Below are positions 1 to 6,893 of a stretch of 11,177 nucleotides of DNA, piece after piece. The stretch spans positions 1 to 11,177 of the forward strand of contig CABUQI010000033.1 in the NCBI GenBank assembly GCA_902493545.1, in the 5' to 3' direction. The notes under the pieces are model-generated. The model saw nothing but the letters and a program-made list of their open reading frames with translations. It was not told the origin of the DNA and made no database searches. How positions within the stretch are numbered: position 1 is the stretch's first letter; every line of letters begins with the position of its first letter. The translations under genes were made by a program, and so were the position numbers. Source of the DNA: an uncultured Collinsella sp. (GTDB lineage: Bacteria; Actinomycetota; Coriobacteriia; Coriobacteriales; Coriobacteriaceae).

Positions 1-832
1 AGCGGCGCATGCGAACCGGCGGCAACTTGGTATGGTGGCCGTCCTTGGCCGAAAGAAACATAGGCAGGGCAATCGCGCGAGGGACGGGGCCGCAGGCGTA
101 GCAAACATCGAGCTTGCCGTCGCACGGGTCGGCGTCGGGACAGATGCGATAGCCCGAACCATAGGTGGGCCCCAGCTGGATGGCCATAATAATCGCGCGT
201 ACGCGCTCGGCGGGCGCGCCATCAAAGCTGACTGTCATGGGGTAGTTGCGGTAGCGCAGGCCAAACTGCTCAAGTCCCGAGAGGGTGTAGAGCGGAGCGC
301 CGGCGAGCCCCGTCTTTTTTCGCAGCTCGGTGGTGCCCAGGCCGATGGCGGCATCGATACCGACCGAAAGCGTCTGGTCGTAGTACTCAACGGCAGCCTC
401 GCCGCTGCCGCTCGCAGGGCGCCACGAGCGAATGCGCCCGATGTCCTGACGCTGCAGCTCGCAGGTGAGCAGCGCGCCAAAATCTTTGCCGGAGAAATCG
501 TCGATACCGAGCGTTTGGGCAAAATCGTTGCCGGAGCCCACGGGTAGGACGGCAAGGGCGGGACGGACCGCCTCATCCTGCGTCATGAGTCCATTGACGA
601 CCTCGTGGATCACGCCGTCGCCGCCGAGTGCGATAACCGTGCGGTAGCCCCGGGCCTGTGCGGCAAGCTCCTTGGCGTGCCCTATTCGCTCGGTCAGCAC
701 CAGGTCAAACTGGGATGCGCGTGCAGTCATGTCCAAAAAGCGCTGCAGGCGCTCAGCGACTTCGCGCGCCGCACCCGACTGGGCGGCGGGGTTGGCGATG
801 ATGAGCGTGCGACCAAAATCAGTTGCGTGCAT
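1..832 (-). CDS. YegS/BmrU-family diacylglycerol/lipid kinase (3' end outside window)
   Basis: Likely phosphorylates diacylglycerol or a related lipid alcohol with a nucleoside triphosphate at the inner face of the membrane, recycling lipid to phosphatidic acid. The visible 277 residues begin with a short beta strand and an ANPAA turn (residues 13-17). The nucleotide-binding GGDG motif follows at about 70-73 (ALGGDGVIHEVVNG), then GSGNDFA at 99-105. Both are hallmarks of the DAGK catalytic domain. The C-terminal part (SVGIDAAIG, then DGKLDVC) fits the second beta-rich domain of YegS/DgkB proteins. Family members are about 290-330 residues, so only a little is missing. I chose ATG at 832 because GGGAG lies about 8 bases upstream; an in-frame ATG at 856 has a weaker site. 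The gene lies 86 bases downstream of the CLC gene on the same strand with no terminator seen between, so the two may be cotranscribed. The exact lipid substrate cannot be told from sequence. Confidence 0.88.
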   Translation of the reverse strand, partial: MHATDFGRTLIIANPAAQSGAAREVAERLQRFLDMTARASQFDLVLTERIGHAKELAAQARGYRTVIALGGDGVIHEVVNGLMTQDEAVRPALAVLPVGSGNDFAQTLGIDDFSGKDFGALLTCELQRQDIGRIRSWRPASGSGEAAVEYYDQTLSVGIDAAIGLGTTELRKKTGLAGAPLYTLSGLEQFGLRYRNYPMTVSFDGAPAERVRAIIMAIQLGPTYGSGYRICPDADPCDGKLDVCYACGPVPRAIALPMFLSAKDGHHTKLPPVRMRR

Positions 833-918
833 GGGGCGACTCCCGGCGTGTGACATGACAGTGCGGTCGCGCTCAGGTCGAATTGCCCCTGATTGTGGCT
901 GCACGGCGATTATTACAT

Positions 919-2340
919 CTACTCTATCAGGTCGTTGTGGCGCTCGATAGCATCCGCTACCGTACCGCCCTCATCCACAATAAGCGAACGGCGCTTGGGT
1001 GAGATGATGCGCTGGGCGGGGTACACGCCGCGGTGTCCGCCGGTTAGATAGCTGATAAAGGCCACGATGACAAAGAACCCGGCGGCCGTGCCGTGGAACA
1101 GGTCGATGGCCATCATGCAGGTGGTGATGGGCACGTTGAGGCCGGCGCAGAACACGCCGAGCATGCCCAGCGCCGCCAGAAAGCTGGGGTCGATTCCGAC
1201 GAGGCAACCGATCCAGCCGCCGAGCGCCGCACCGATGCCAAACAGGGGCGTGACCTCGCCGCCTTGGAAGCCCGCGCCCAGGGTAAGCGCTGTGACGACG
1301 AGTTTGATGGCCGCATCGGCAAGGGTGGTGTTGCCGGCGAACCCGGCGCCCGAGAGCCAGGTGGCAAGGCCGGCATACTTCCAGGCGTCGAGCATCGCGT
1401 AGGCCGCGAGCACCACGAGCGCGCCCACGAGTGCGCGAGCAATGTAGTTGGTGATAAAGCGACCGTACAGGCTCTTGACGGTTCGAACCGACCAGGCAAA
1501 GAGGCGCGCCGTCAGACCGAAGATGATGGCGCTGATAACAACGATGACGACCGTTGTGGGCGTCATAGCGGGAACGCTGGCGATGACATTCGCTTCGTAC
1601 TCGGTACCCAGGGCGAGTGATGTAAAGTAGCCGGTAAACGAGGCGACCAGACAGTAGATGCCCGCGGTGTAGTCGATCTTGCCGATAAAGCACATCTCCA
1701 TGCCAAAGAAAGCTCCGGCAAGGGGCGAACCGAATACGGCGCCAAAGGCCGACGAGATGCCGGCGAGCATGAGGTCGTGGTGGTCATGCTTTTTGAGGTG
1801 GGCGAGGCTCGAGATGTTACTGGCGATAGTGCCGCCAATCTGCACCGCAGCCCCCTCGCGACCGGCCGATCCGCCGGTGAGGTGCGTGAGCGTGGAGCAG
1901 ACGAAGGTGAGGACGGCCATGCGCATATGGATAAGGCGTGTGCCCAGGGCGGAGTCGATGACCAGGTTGTTACCTCGTTTGGCGGCAAGGCCGTGGTTTT
2001 TGTACACCCATGCGGTGGCAACGCCCACAACGGGAAGCAACGCGTAAATCCACACGTGGTGCTCGCGATAATCGGTCGCGATATTCAGCGAGGCCAAAAA
2101 TGCCCAAGCGGCAACACCCATGGCGAGCGAGACGATGACGACGAGCGCGAGCAGTTTGGCGCTTGCAAACAGGTTGCGGGCGTTGCGGCGTGTGTCGGCG
2201 GCCAAGAGCTGCTCGGAGCGGGTGAGTTGACGCCTGCCGGCCATGATGACGTCGCTAAGGGAGAAAAAGCCGCCATCGTCGAGCGGCTGGGAATGATCCT
2301 GCGCTTCGTTTGCGCTTTCGGGTTTGTTGTTATGAGCCAT
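919..2340 (-). CDS. CLC-family anion/proton antiporter, CLC-F (fluoride)-like
   Basis: A 473-residue polytopic membrane protein of the CLC chloride channel/antiporter family. The anion-path motifs are visible. GNNL (about 123-126) stands where canonical CLCs have GSGIP. GGSAGREGAAVQIGG (156-170) includes the gating glutamate E162. GSPLAGAFFGMEM (204-216) follows, and then GAGFQGGEVTPLF (355-367) in place of GxFxP. The GNNL, GREGx-AVQ and GGEVTPLF set is what I recall of the CLC-F fluoride/proton antiporter clade, so fluoride export is the best guess; chloride transport remains possible. About 55 hydrophilic residues precede the first membrane helix, and a short polar tail follows the last (SPKRRSLIVDEGG onwards). 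The ATG at 2340 is preceded by AAAAGAGGAATAT. The in-frame upstream TTG at 2367 would place this ribosome site inside the gene. It diverges from moeA. I found no fluoride (crcB) riboswitch upstream. Confidence 0.9.
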   Translation of the reverse strand: MAHNNKPESANEAQDHSQPLDDGGFFSLSDVIMAGRRQLTRSEQLLAADTRRNARNLFASAKLLALVVIVSLAMGVAAWAFLASLNIATDYREHHVWIYALLPVVGVATAWVYKNHGLAAKRGNNLVIDSALGTRLIHMRMAVLTFVCSTLTHLTGGSAGREGAAVQIGGTIASNISSLAHLKKHDHHDLMLAGISSAFGAVFGSPLAGAFFGMEMCFIGKIDYTAGIYCLVASFTGYFTSLALGTEYEANVIASVPAMTPTTVVIVVISAIIFGLTARLFAWSVRTVKSLYGRFITNYIARALVGALVVLAAYAMLDAWKYAGLATWLSGAGFAGNTTLADAAIKLVVTALTLGAGFQGGEVTPLFGIGAALGGWIGCLVGIDPSFLAALGMLGVFCAGLNVPITTCMMAIDLFHGTAAGFFVIVAFISYLTGGHRGVYPAQRIISPKRRSLIVDEGGTVADAIERHNDLIE

Positions 2341-2485
2341 ATATTCCTCTTTTAGGTTGCAACGCAAGCATTATAAAACGCGGCAAGCGCGACGAGCCGG
2401 TGGGTTGGTTTCCATTCTGTTTCGCGGCTTGCGGCCGACAGGTGTATTTGCGGGTACAGGCCAAATCGCGGTCGCGCGTCGGGGG

Positions 2486-2493
2486 ATTATACT
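2486..2493. promoter_or_regulatory. Overlapping divergent -10 boxes between the CLC gene and moeA
   Basis: Read on the minus strand, 2491-2486 is a perfect TATAAT facing the CLC gene. Read on the plus strand, 2488-2493 is TATACT facing moeA. No good -35 hexamer is visible at 17 bases for either direction. A second minus-strand TATAAT lies at 2375-2370, only 30 bases from the CLC start. If real, the overlapping boxes would make the two transcripts mutually exclusive at this point. The rest of the 210-base gap holds GC-rich partial inverted repeats (GCAAGC near 2384, GCTTGC near 2427) and nothing I can name. Confidence 0.4.
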
Positions 2494-2550
2494 GAGACAA
2501 GCATAAAGAATCGGCGCTCCTGTTGTGCGCCGTGGCATTAAGAGGTGCAT

Positions 2551-3813
2551 ATGGCAGAGAAACTCATTCCGCTGGAGGACGCGCAGTCGATCGTTCTGTC
2601 GCACGTTGCTCCGACCGATCTCGTCGAGATTCCCGTGTGGCAGGCCGCCGGTCTTCCCTTGGCCGAGGACGCGGTGGCCGATATCGACATCTCGCCGTTT
2701 GCCAACAGCGCTATGGACGGATATGCCGTGCGCTCGGCGGACTTGGCGCAGGCGTCTGGTGAGACGCCGGTGACGCTCGACGTTATCGGACACGAGGCTG
2801 CGGGCCATGTGTTTGAGGGTGCTCTTGGCCCGGGCGAGACGGTCCGCATTATGACAGGCGCGCCGGTGCCCGAGGGCGCCGACGCCGTGGTGAAATACGA
2901 GATCGTCGAGGTGCTCGACGGCGATGGCAACGAGGGCTCGCACGTTCGCTTCTCGGTGCCGGCCAAGGTGGGGGAGAACGTTCGCTCTGTCGCCGAGGAG
3001 GCCCGTGCCGGCGATGTTGTGATGCACGCCGGCGAGGTCGTGGCTCCGGCGGGCGCGGGTCTGCTGGCAAGCGCCGGATACGCGAGCGTGAAGGTACACG
3101 CTGCACCACGTGTGGGCATCATCTCGCTGGGCACGGAGCTGGTCGCACCGAGTAACGTGCCGGCGTGCGGGCAGATTCGCGACTCCAACTCCTCGGCGTT
3201 GATGGCCGAGGCACTCGATGCAGGAGCCGAGCCCGTGTTCTACGGCATTGCGTCTGATGATGAGCAGGCGATTGCCGAGCTCGTGCATCGCGCGGTGCAA
3301 GAGTGCGATTTTGTCATTACGAGCGGTGGCGCCTCGACTGGCGACTATGACTACGTGACGGCGCTGGTTAAGCGCGAGGGCGAGGTGCTGTTCGATCGCA
3401 TCTCGATGCGTCCGGGCAAGGCCATCACGTTTGGCTTGCTCGGGGGTAAACCGTATTTGGGGCTTTCGGGCAATCCCGCGGCAGCGTATGTGGGCTTTGA
3501 GATGCTCGCCCGTCCTGCGATCCGCAAGATGCGCGGCTTTGCCGAGGTTGCGCGTCCCGTGCAGCAGGCGATATTGACGCACGGCGTGAAGAAGCGCCAG
3601 GACCGACGCTTCTTCGATCGCGCCACGGTTTTGCGCGACCCCGAGACCGGTGAGCTGTTGGTGACCGAGGCCAAGACGCAGAATTCGGCGCTGCTCGGCA
3701 CGATGCAGCGGGCCAACTGTCTGCTGCGTATTGACGAAGGGCCGTGCGAGCTCAAGGCGGGCGACGTCGTGGATGTCGTGCGTGTCGACCTGCCCGAGGG
3801 CGCCGTGTTGTAG
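2551..3813 (+). CDS. moeA: Molybdopterin molybdotransferase MoeA
   Basis: Catalyses insertion of molybdate into adenylylated molybdopterin, the last step in making molybdenum cofactor in the cytoplasm. The 420-residue product has the full MoeA layout. The N-terminal region carries PFANSAMDGYAV (about 50-61) and GPGETVRIMTGAPVPEGAD (about 94-112). The MPT-binding domain has GIISLGTELV with RDSN, then ITSGGASTGDYDYV, MRPGKAITFG and GLSGNPAAAYVGFE. The C-terminal beta domain ends at DVVRVDLPEGAVL. Length is normal for the family (about 400-420). ATG 2551 is chosen because AAGAGG lies just upstream; the in-frame GTG at 2545 overlaps that site. The mogA/moaB-type gene starts 10 bases after the stop, so the two form a pair that acts at consecutive steps. 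The nearby modABC genes supply the molybdate. Confidence 0.96.
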   Translation: MAEKLIPLEDAQSIVLSHVAPTDLVEIPVWQAAGLPLAEDAVADIDISPFANSAMDGYAVRSADLAQASGETPVTLDVIGHEAAGHVFEGALGPGETVRIMTGAPVPEGADAVVKYEIVEVLDGDGNEGSHVRFSVPAKVGENVRSVAEEARAGDVVMHAGEVVAPAGAGLLASAGYASVKVHAAPRVGIISLGTELVAPSNVPACGQIRDSNSSALMAEALDAGAEPVFYGIASDDEQAIAELVHRAVQECDFVITSGGASTGDYDYVTALVKREGEVLFDRISMRPGKAITFGLLGGKPYLGLSGNPAAAYVGFEMLARPAIRKMRGFAEVARPVQQAILTHGVKKRQDRRFFDRATVLRDPETGELLVTEAKTQNSALLGTMQRANCLLRIDEGPCELKAGDVVDVVRVDLPEGAVL

Positions 3814-3823
3814 GAGGAATGCT

Positions 3824-4303
3824 ATGGAGTTGAAGATATCGATCGTTACGTGTTCGGACACGCGCGATCTTGCCCGGGACGAGGCTGGAGCCGCACTCAA
3901 GGAACTCATCGTGGCGCAAGGCTGGACGGTCGCCTCGCATGCGGTCGTGCGCGACGACGTCAGCGAGATCGGTGATGCCATTGTGGAAGCCGCCGATGTG
4001 TGCCACGCCAATGTCGTGCTCACCTGCGGCGGCACGGGGCTTTCGATGCACGACGTGACGCCCGAGGCGACGCGTGCCGTCTGCGACCGCGATGTGCCTG
4101 GTATTGCAGAGGCAATCCGTGCGTACTCCATGACCAAGACGCGCCGCGCTATGCTCTCGCGCGCTATTTGCATGCAACGAGGTCATACACTTGTCGTAAA
4201 CTTTCCCGGTTCTACGAAGGCCGCCCGCGAAAGCTGGGAGGCCATAGCAGACCAGCTGGAGCATGCGGCTCAGATGACAGCGGGCGGCGGACATACCAAC
4301 TAA
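3824..4303 (+). CDS. MogA/MoaB-family molybdopterin adenylyltransferase
   Basis: Activates molybdopterin by adenylylation so that MoeA can exchange AMP for molybdate. The 159-residue protein is a single MoCF-fold domain of normal length. It has the start IVTCSDTRD (about 6-14), the MPT-binding loop TCGGTGLSMHDVTPEAT (about 67-83), and the C-terminal NFPGSTKAARES loop. In many relatives the loop reads GGTGxxxRDxTPEA; here histidine stands in the arginine position (SMHD). MoaB and MogA cannot be separated by eye, so I give no symbol. ATG 3824 has an excellent site, TAGGAGGAATGCT, that starts in the moeA stop codon, which suggests coupled translation. A strong terminator follows 13 bases after the stop, closing the moeA operon. 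Confidence 0.93.
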   Translation: MELKISIVTCSDTRDLARDEAGAALKELIVAQGWTVASHAVVRDDVSEIGDAIVEAADVCHANVVLTCGGTGLSMHDVTPEATRAVCDRDVPGIAEAIRAYSMTKTRRAMLSRAICMQRGHTLVVNFPGSTKAARESWEAIADQLEHAAQMTAGGGHTN

Positions 4304-4316
4304 GCGGTTTACCTGC

Positions 4317-4353
4317 GGCGGAGCGACCTGAATGGCTGCTCCGCCTTTGTTTT
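4317..4353 (+). terminator. Intrinsic terminator after the moeA-mogA/moaB pair
   Basis: The perfect 8-base arms GGCGGAGC (4317-4324) and GCTCCGCC (4338-4345) enclose a 13-base loop and are followed by TTTGTTTT (4346-4353). This GC stem plus U-run arrangement separates the cofactor pair from the modABC operon. Confidence 0.88.
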
Positions 4354-4393
4354 CCGCCGAAGCGACGCCGAGGTGCATGCTAGCTCGAAACTA

Positions 4394-4457
4394 TATTCTC
4401 AGACGAGAATAATTCCTCATAATCATTATTCGCATCGAAGTATAATCTAATTATAGA
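4394..4457 (+). promoter_or_regulatory. AT-rich promoter/operator region of modABC with nested inverted repeats
   Basis: In a GC-rich genome this 64-base stretch is strikingly AT-rich. It holds three perfect small inverted repeats: TATTCTC-AGAC-GAGAATA (4394-4411), GAATAAT and ATTATTC (4407-4413 with 4425-4431), and TATAAT-CTA-ATTATA (4441-4455). A possible promoter is TTCGCA (4429-4434), 17 bases, TATAGA (4452-4457); an alternative -10 is the perfect TATAAT at 4441-4446. The palindromes flank or overlap these boxes as operator sites would. A molybdate-sensing repressor such as ModE is the natural suspect, but none of these repeats matches the ModE site closely enough for me to say so. A GCCCG/CGGGC hairpin (4463-4484) lies in the early leader. 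Confidence 0.5.
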
Positions 4458-4506
4458 ATAAAGCCCGCGTCGGGGTGTCCGGGCGTAGCATTCGAAAGGA
4501 TTGAAC

Positions 4507-5379
4507 ATGTTCGATATGGTTTCTCGCCGCGGATTCGTCTCGCTTTCTGCTGTCGCCGCTGCCGGCCTTGGTCTTGCCGGCTGCTCGGGCGGCAAGACGT
4601 CCGAGCCGGCCGGATCCGATGCCGGTTCTGCTAAGGCATCTTCCAAGAAGGCTGTCGAGCTGCAGGTCTTTGCCGCCAACTCGCTCGAGAAGGCTCTGCC
4701 CGAGGTTCAGGAGCTCTACACAGAGCAGACCGGCACCACGTTTGCAGACACGCAGTTTAAGGCGTCTGGCGACCTTGTCGAGCAGATGCGCGCCGGTGCC
4801 GCTGCCGACGTGCTCATCACAGCCTCCAAGGGCACCATGGACGACGCCGAAGCCGCCGAGCTCGTCGACGCCGATACGCGCGAGGACATGTTCGTCAACG
4901 ACCTCGTGATTATTCGCGCCGAGGGCTCCGACACCAAGATCGAGGCCATTGCCGACGTCGCGAATCTGGATGGCAAGATCGCCATTGGCGACGCCAAGAC
5001 CGTCCCCGCCGGCAAGTACGCTAACCAGGCCCTGGCCTCCGTGGGCCTCTACACCGGCACCGAGGGTGACGACGGCGAGTATGCGCCCGAACTCGCCGAC
5101 AAGGTGGCCCTGGCCGATAAGGTCGGCACCGCTGCGTCTTACGTCTCTACGGGCGACTGCGTAGCCGGTTTTGTCTACAGCTCCGATATCTTCCGCTACG
5201 ACGGCATCGAGGAGGCCTTCGTGTGTCCCGAGGATTCGCACAAGCCCATCGTGTACCCGGGTGCCGTTGCCGAGAGCTCCGAGCATGCCGACGAAGCCGA
5301 GGCGTTCATCGACTTTTGCCTGTCCAACAAGAAGGCTCAGAAGATTTGGGCTAAGTACGGCTTTGAGCTTTCCGCGTAG
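4507..5379 (+). CDS. modA: Molybdate-binding lipoprotein ModA
   Basis: Captures molybdate (perhaps tungstate) outside the membrane and delivers it to ModBC. The 290-residue precursor starts with SRRGFVS (6-12), close to a twin-arginine signal, followed by a hydrophobic stretch and a lipobox LAGC (23-26), so mature protein would be lipid-anchored at C26. A flexible linker rich in Ser, Gly and Ala (27-48) precedes the binding fold. This begins LQVFAANSLEKALPEV, with AANSL matching the anion-binding loop of ModA. SGDLVEQMRAGAAADVLITAS supplies the second binding loop. GDAKTVPAGKYANQAL and VSTGDCVAGFVYSSD are the usual C-lobe motifs. ATG 4507 has AAAGGA six bases upstream; the in-frame TTG at 4501 is too close to that site. 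It is the first gene of modABC. Confidence 0.95.
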   Translation: MFDMVSRRGFVSLSAVAAAGLGLAGCSGGKTSEPAGSDAGSAKASSKKAVELQVFAANSLEKALPEVQELYTEQTGTTFADTQFKASGDLVEQMRAGAAADVLITASKGTMDDAEAAELVDADTREDMFVNDLVIIRAEGSDTKIEAIADVANLDGKIAIGDAKTVPAGKYANQALASVGLYTGTEGDDGEYAPELADKVALADKVGTAASYVSTGDCVAGFVYSSDIFRYDGIEEAFVCPEDSHKPIVYPGAVAESSEHADEAEAFIDFCLSNKKAQKIWAKYGFELSA

Positions 5380-5447
5380 TGCGGCTTGGCGCGATAATTC
5401 CATCGTTTTGTGTTTCACTCCGTCCTTGTATTCGCTTGGAGCTTTTC

Positions 5448-6890
5448 GTGCTTAATAGATTCCGCATGCTCGTCGCCTGTGCTTTGACCTTCGCGCTTTG
5501 CTGGGTGCCGGGATTTGCGTTTGCTGGGGACGCTGAGGACGGGGCCCAGGTTGCTGCGACCGCTCATGGGCTTTCCTATGGGATCGAGGGTTTTGAGCGG
5601 TTGGCCAAGGGGACCGCTCGTGCCATGGAGGGCCAGCCTGAGGGCTACCGGTTTCCCGTTGACGAGGACGTGGACCTTGTAGTGGCGCCTGCTGCCGATC
5701 GCGTTGTGGTGTGGATATCGCCCAAGGCGGTCGAGAAGTATGGGTTGGATCCGCAGGACAACGAGTGCGTATCGGGTCTCAAGGCCCTCGTCTGTGAGCT
5801 CGACAGCGCAAACTGCATGGGAGGTGCGCAGCTGGGGGACGTGGATCTTCCTTGGTGTGTGACGGCGGAAACAACGTTTGATGCCGGCGGGTATACCTAT
5901 GGCTTTGACGAGCGCAGTGCGGATGGGGACCGTTATGTGGTGATCTCATCGGCCTCGGGTGATGCCAAGGGCGGCGCGCGTTGGCTTGATAGCGCTCGAA
6001 TGGTAGAGGCATCGTCTGTCGTGTTGCGGGATGAGCAGGGGCCCTTGACCTCTCTGGCCTCCTTTTTGGGCGACATCGACTATCGCCCGCTTTGGGTGTC
6101 CATTAAAACGAGCGGCCTTGCCCTGCTGATCTCCTTTGCGCTGGGCCTGTTCGCCGCGTGGAAGACTATGGGTACCTCGAGCCGCATCAAGGGCCTGCTC
6201 GATTCGGTCTTTACGATTCCTATGGTGCTGCCGCCCACGGTCTGCGGCTTTCTGCTCCTCATGCTGTTTGGCCGCTCGACCGGGGTCGGTCGGTGGCTTA
6301 TCGCGCACGGCGTCTCGATTGTCTTTACGTGGCCGGCAGCGGTGATATCTGCCGTGGTGGTGTCGTTCCCGCTCGTCTATCGTACGGCACTCGGCGCCTT
6401 CGAGAGCCTCGACACGCAGATGCTCGATGCGGCGCGCACGCTGGGCTGGTCCGAGCGTCGCATCTTTACCAGGCTTATGATGCCGCTCGGCTGGCCCTCG
6501 ATTGCCGCTGGCACGGTGCTCGCCTTTGCCCGTGCGATGGGCGAGTTTGGCTGCACCCTGTTTTTTGCGGGCAACTACGCCGGCATTACGCAGACCATTC
6601 CCATCGCCATCTATTTTGAGTGGATGGGCGGCAATACGTCGGTGGCCCTCTTTTGGGTCGTTGTCGTAATCGCGTTCAGTTTCCTGGTCATTCTGTTCAT
6701 CAATATGTACACGGCGCATTCGCAAAAGTACCGCGAGCGGGGCCTTTCCCGTGCGGAGCGTAAGCAGGCCAAAGATCTCGCCGGACAGGGCGATTCGCTC
6801 GACCCGGCGGGCGGTGATGCCTTGCGTATCGATCGCGAGGCACTGGCCGAGCTCATGCGCGATGATGCCGCATTACAGGGAGGTCGATAG
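5448..6890 (+). CDS. modB: Molybdate ABC transporter permease ModB with large N-terminal extracytoplasmic domain
   Basis: Forms the membrane channel of the molybdate importer. The C-terminal half (about 212-430) is a standard ModB permease: LWVSIKTSGLALLISFALG, PMVLPPTVCGFLLL, then the EAA loop DAARTLGWSERRIF (327-340), which docks on ModC, and GEFGCTLFFAGNYAGITQTIP. ModB proteins are normally about 220-230 residues; this one has 480. A signal-like helix (about 7-26, ending GFAFAGDAED) is followed by about 180 soluble residues with cysteines at 107, 116, 123 and 137, which I do not recognise. A charged tail of about 50 residues follows the last helix. I chose GTG 5448 because GGAG lies six bases upstream; an in-frame GTG at 5379 overlaps the modA stop but lacks a good site. 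modC begins 3 bases after the stop. Confidence 0.92.
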   Translation: MLNRFRMLVACALTFALCWVPGFAFAGDAEDGAQVAATAHGLSYGIEGFERLAKGTARAMEGQPEGYRFPVDEDVDLVVAPAADRVVVWISPKAVEKYGLDPQDNECVSGLKALVCELDSANCMGGAQLGDVDLPWCVTAETTFDAGGYTYGFDERSADGDRYVVISSASGDAKGGARWLDSARMVEASSVVLRDEQGPLTSLASFLGDIDYRPLWVSIKTSGLALLISFALGLFAAWKTMGTSSRIKGLLDSVFTIPMVLPPTVCGFLLLMLFGRSTGVGRWLIAHGVSIVFTWPAAVISAVVVSFPLVYRTALGAFESLDTQMLDAARTLGWSERRIFTRLMMPLGWPSIAAGTVLAFARAMGEFGCTLFFAGNYAGITQTIPIAIYFEWMGGNTSVALFWVVVVIAFSFLVILFINMYTAHSQKYRERGLSRAERKQAKDLAGQGDSLDPAGGDALRIDREALAELMRDDAALQGGR

Positions 6891-6893
6891 GCC

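Noticed and set aside
2341..2550. Fluoride (crcB) or molybdenum-cofactor riboswitch between CLC and moeA
   Set aside because: I compared both strands with the conserved cores I remember and found no match; only weak GC-rich inverted repeats are there. An Rfam scan would decide.
2371..4173. 600-codon open frame on the minus strand across moeA and mogA/moaB
   Set aside because: It is the antisense shadow of two unmistakable genes, has no family motifs, and reflects the GC-biased third positions of the real frames.
5379..5447. Earlier GTG start for modB overlapping the modA stop
   Set aside because: No good ribosome site; it would place 23 poorly conserved-looking residues before a normal signal peptide, whereas GTG 5448 has GGAG at 6 bases.
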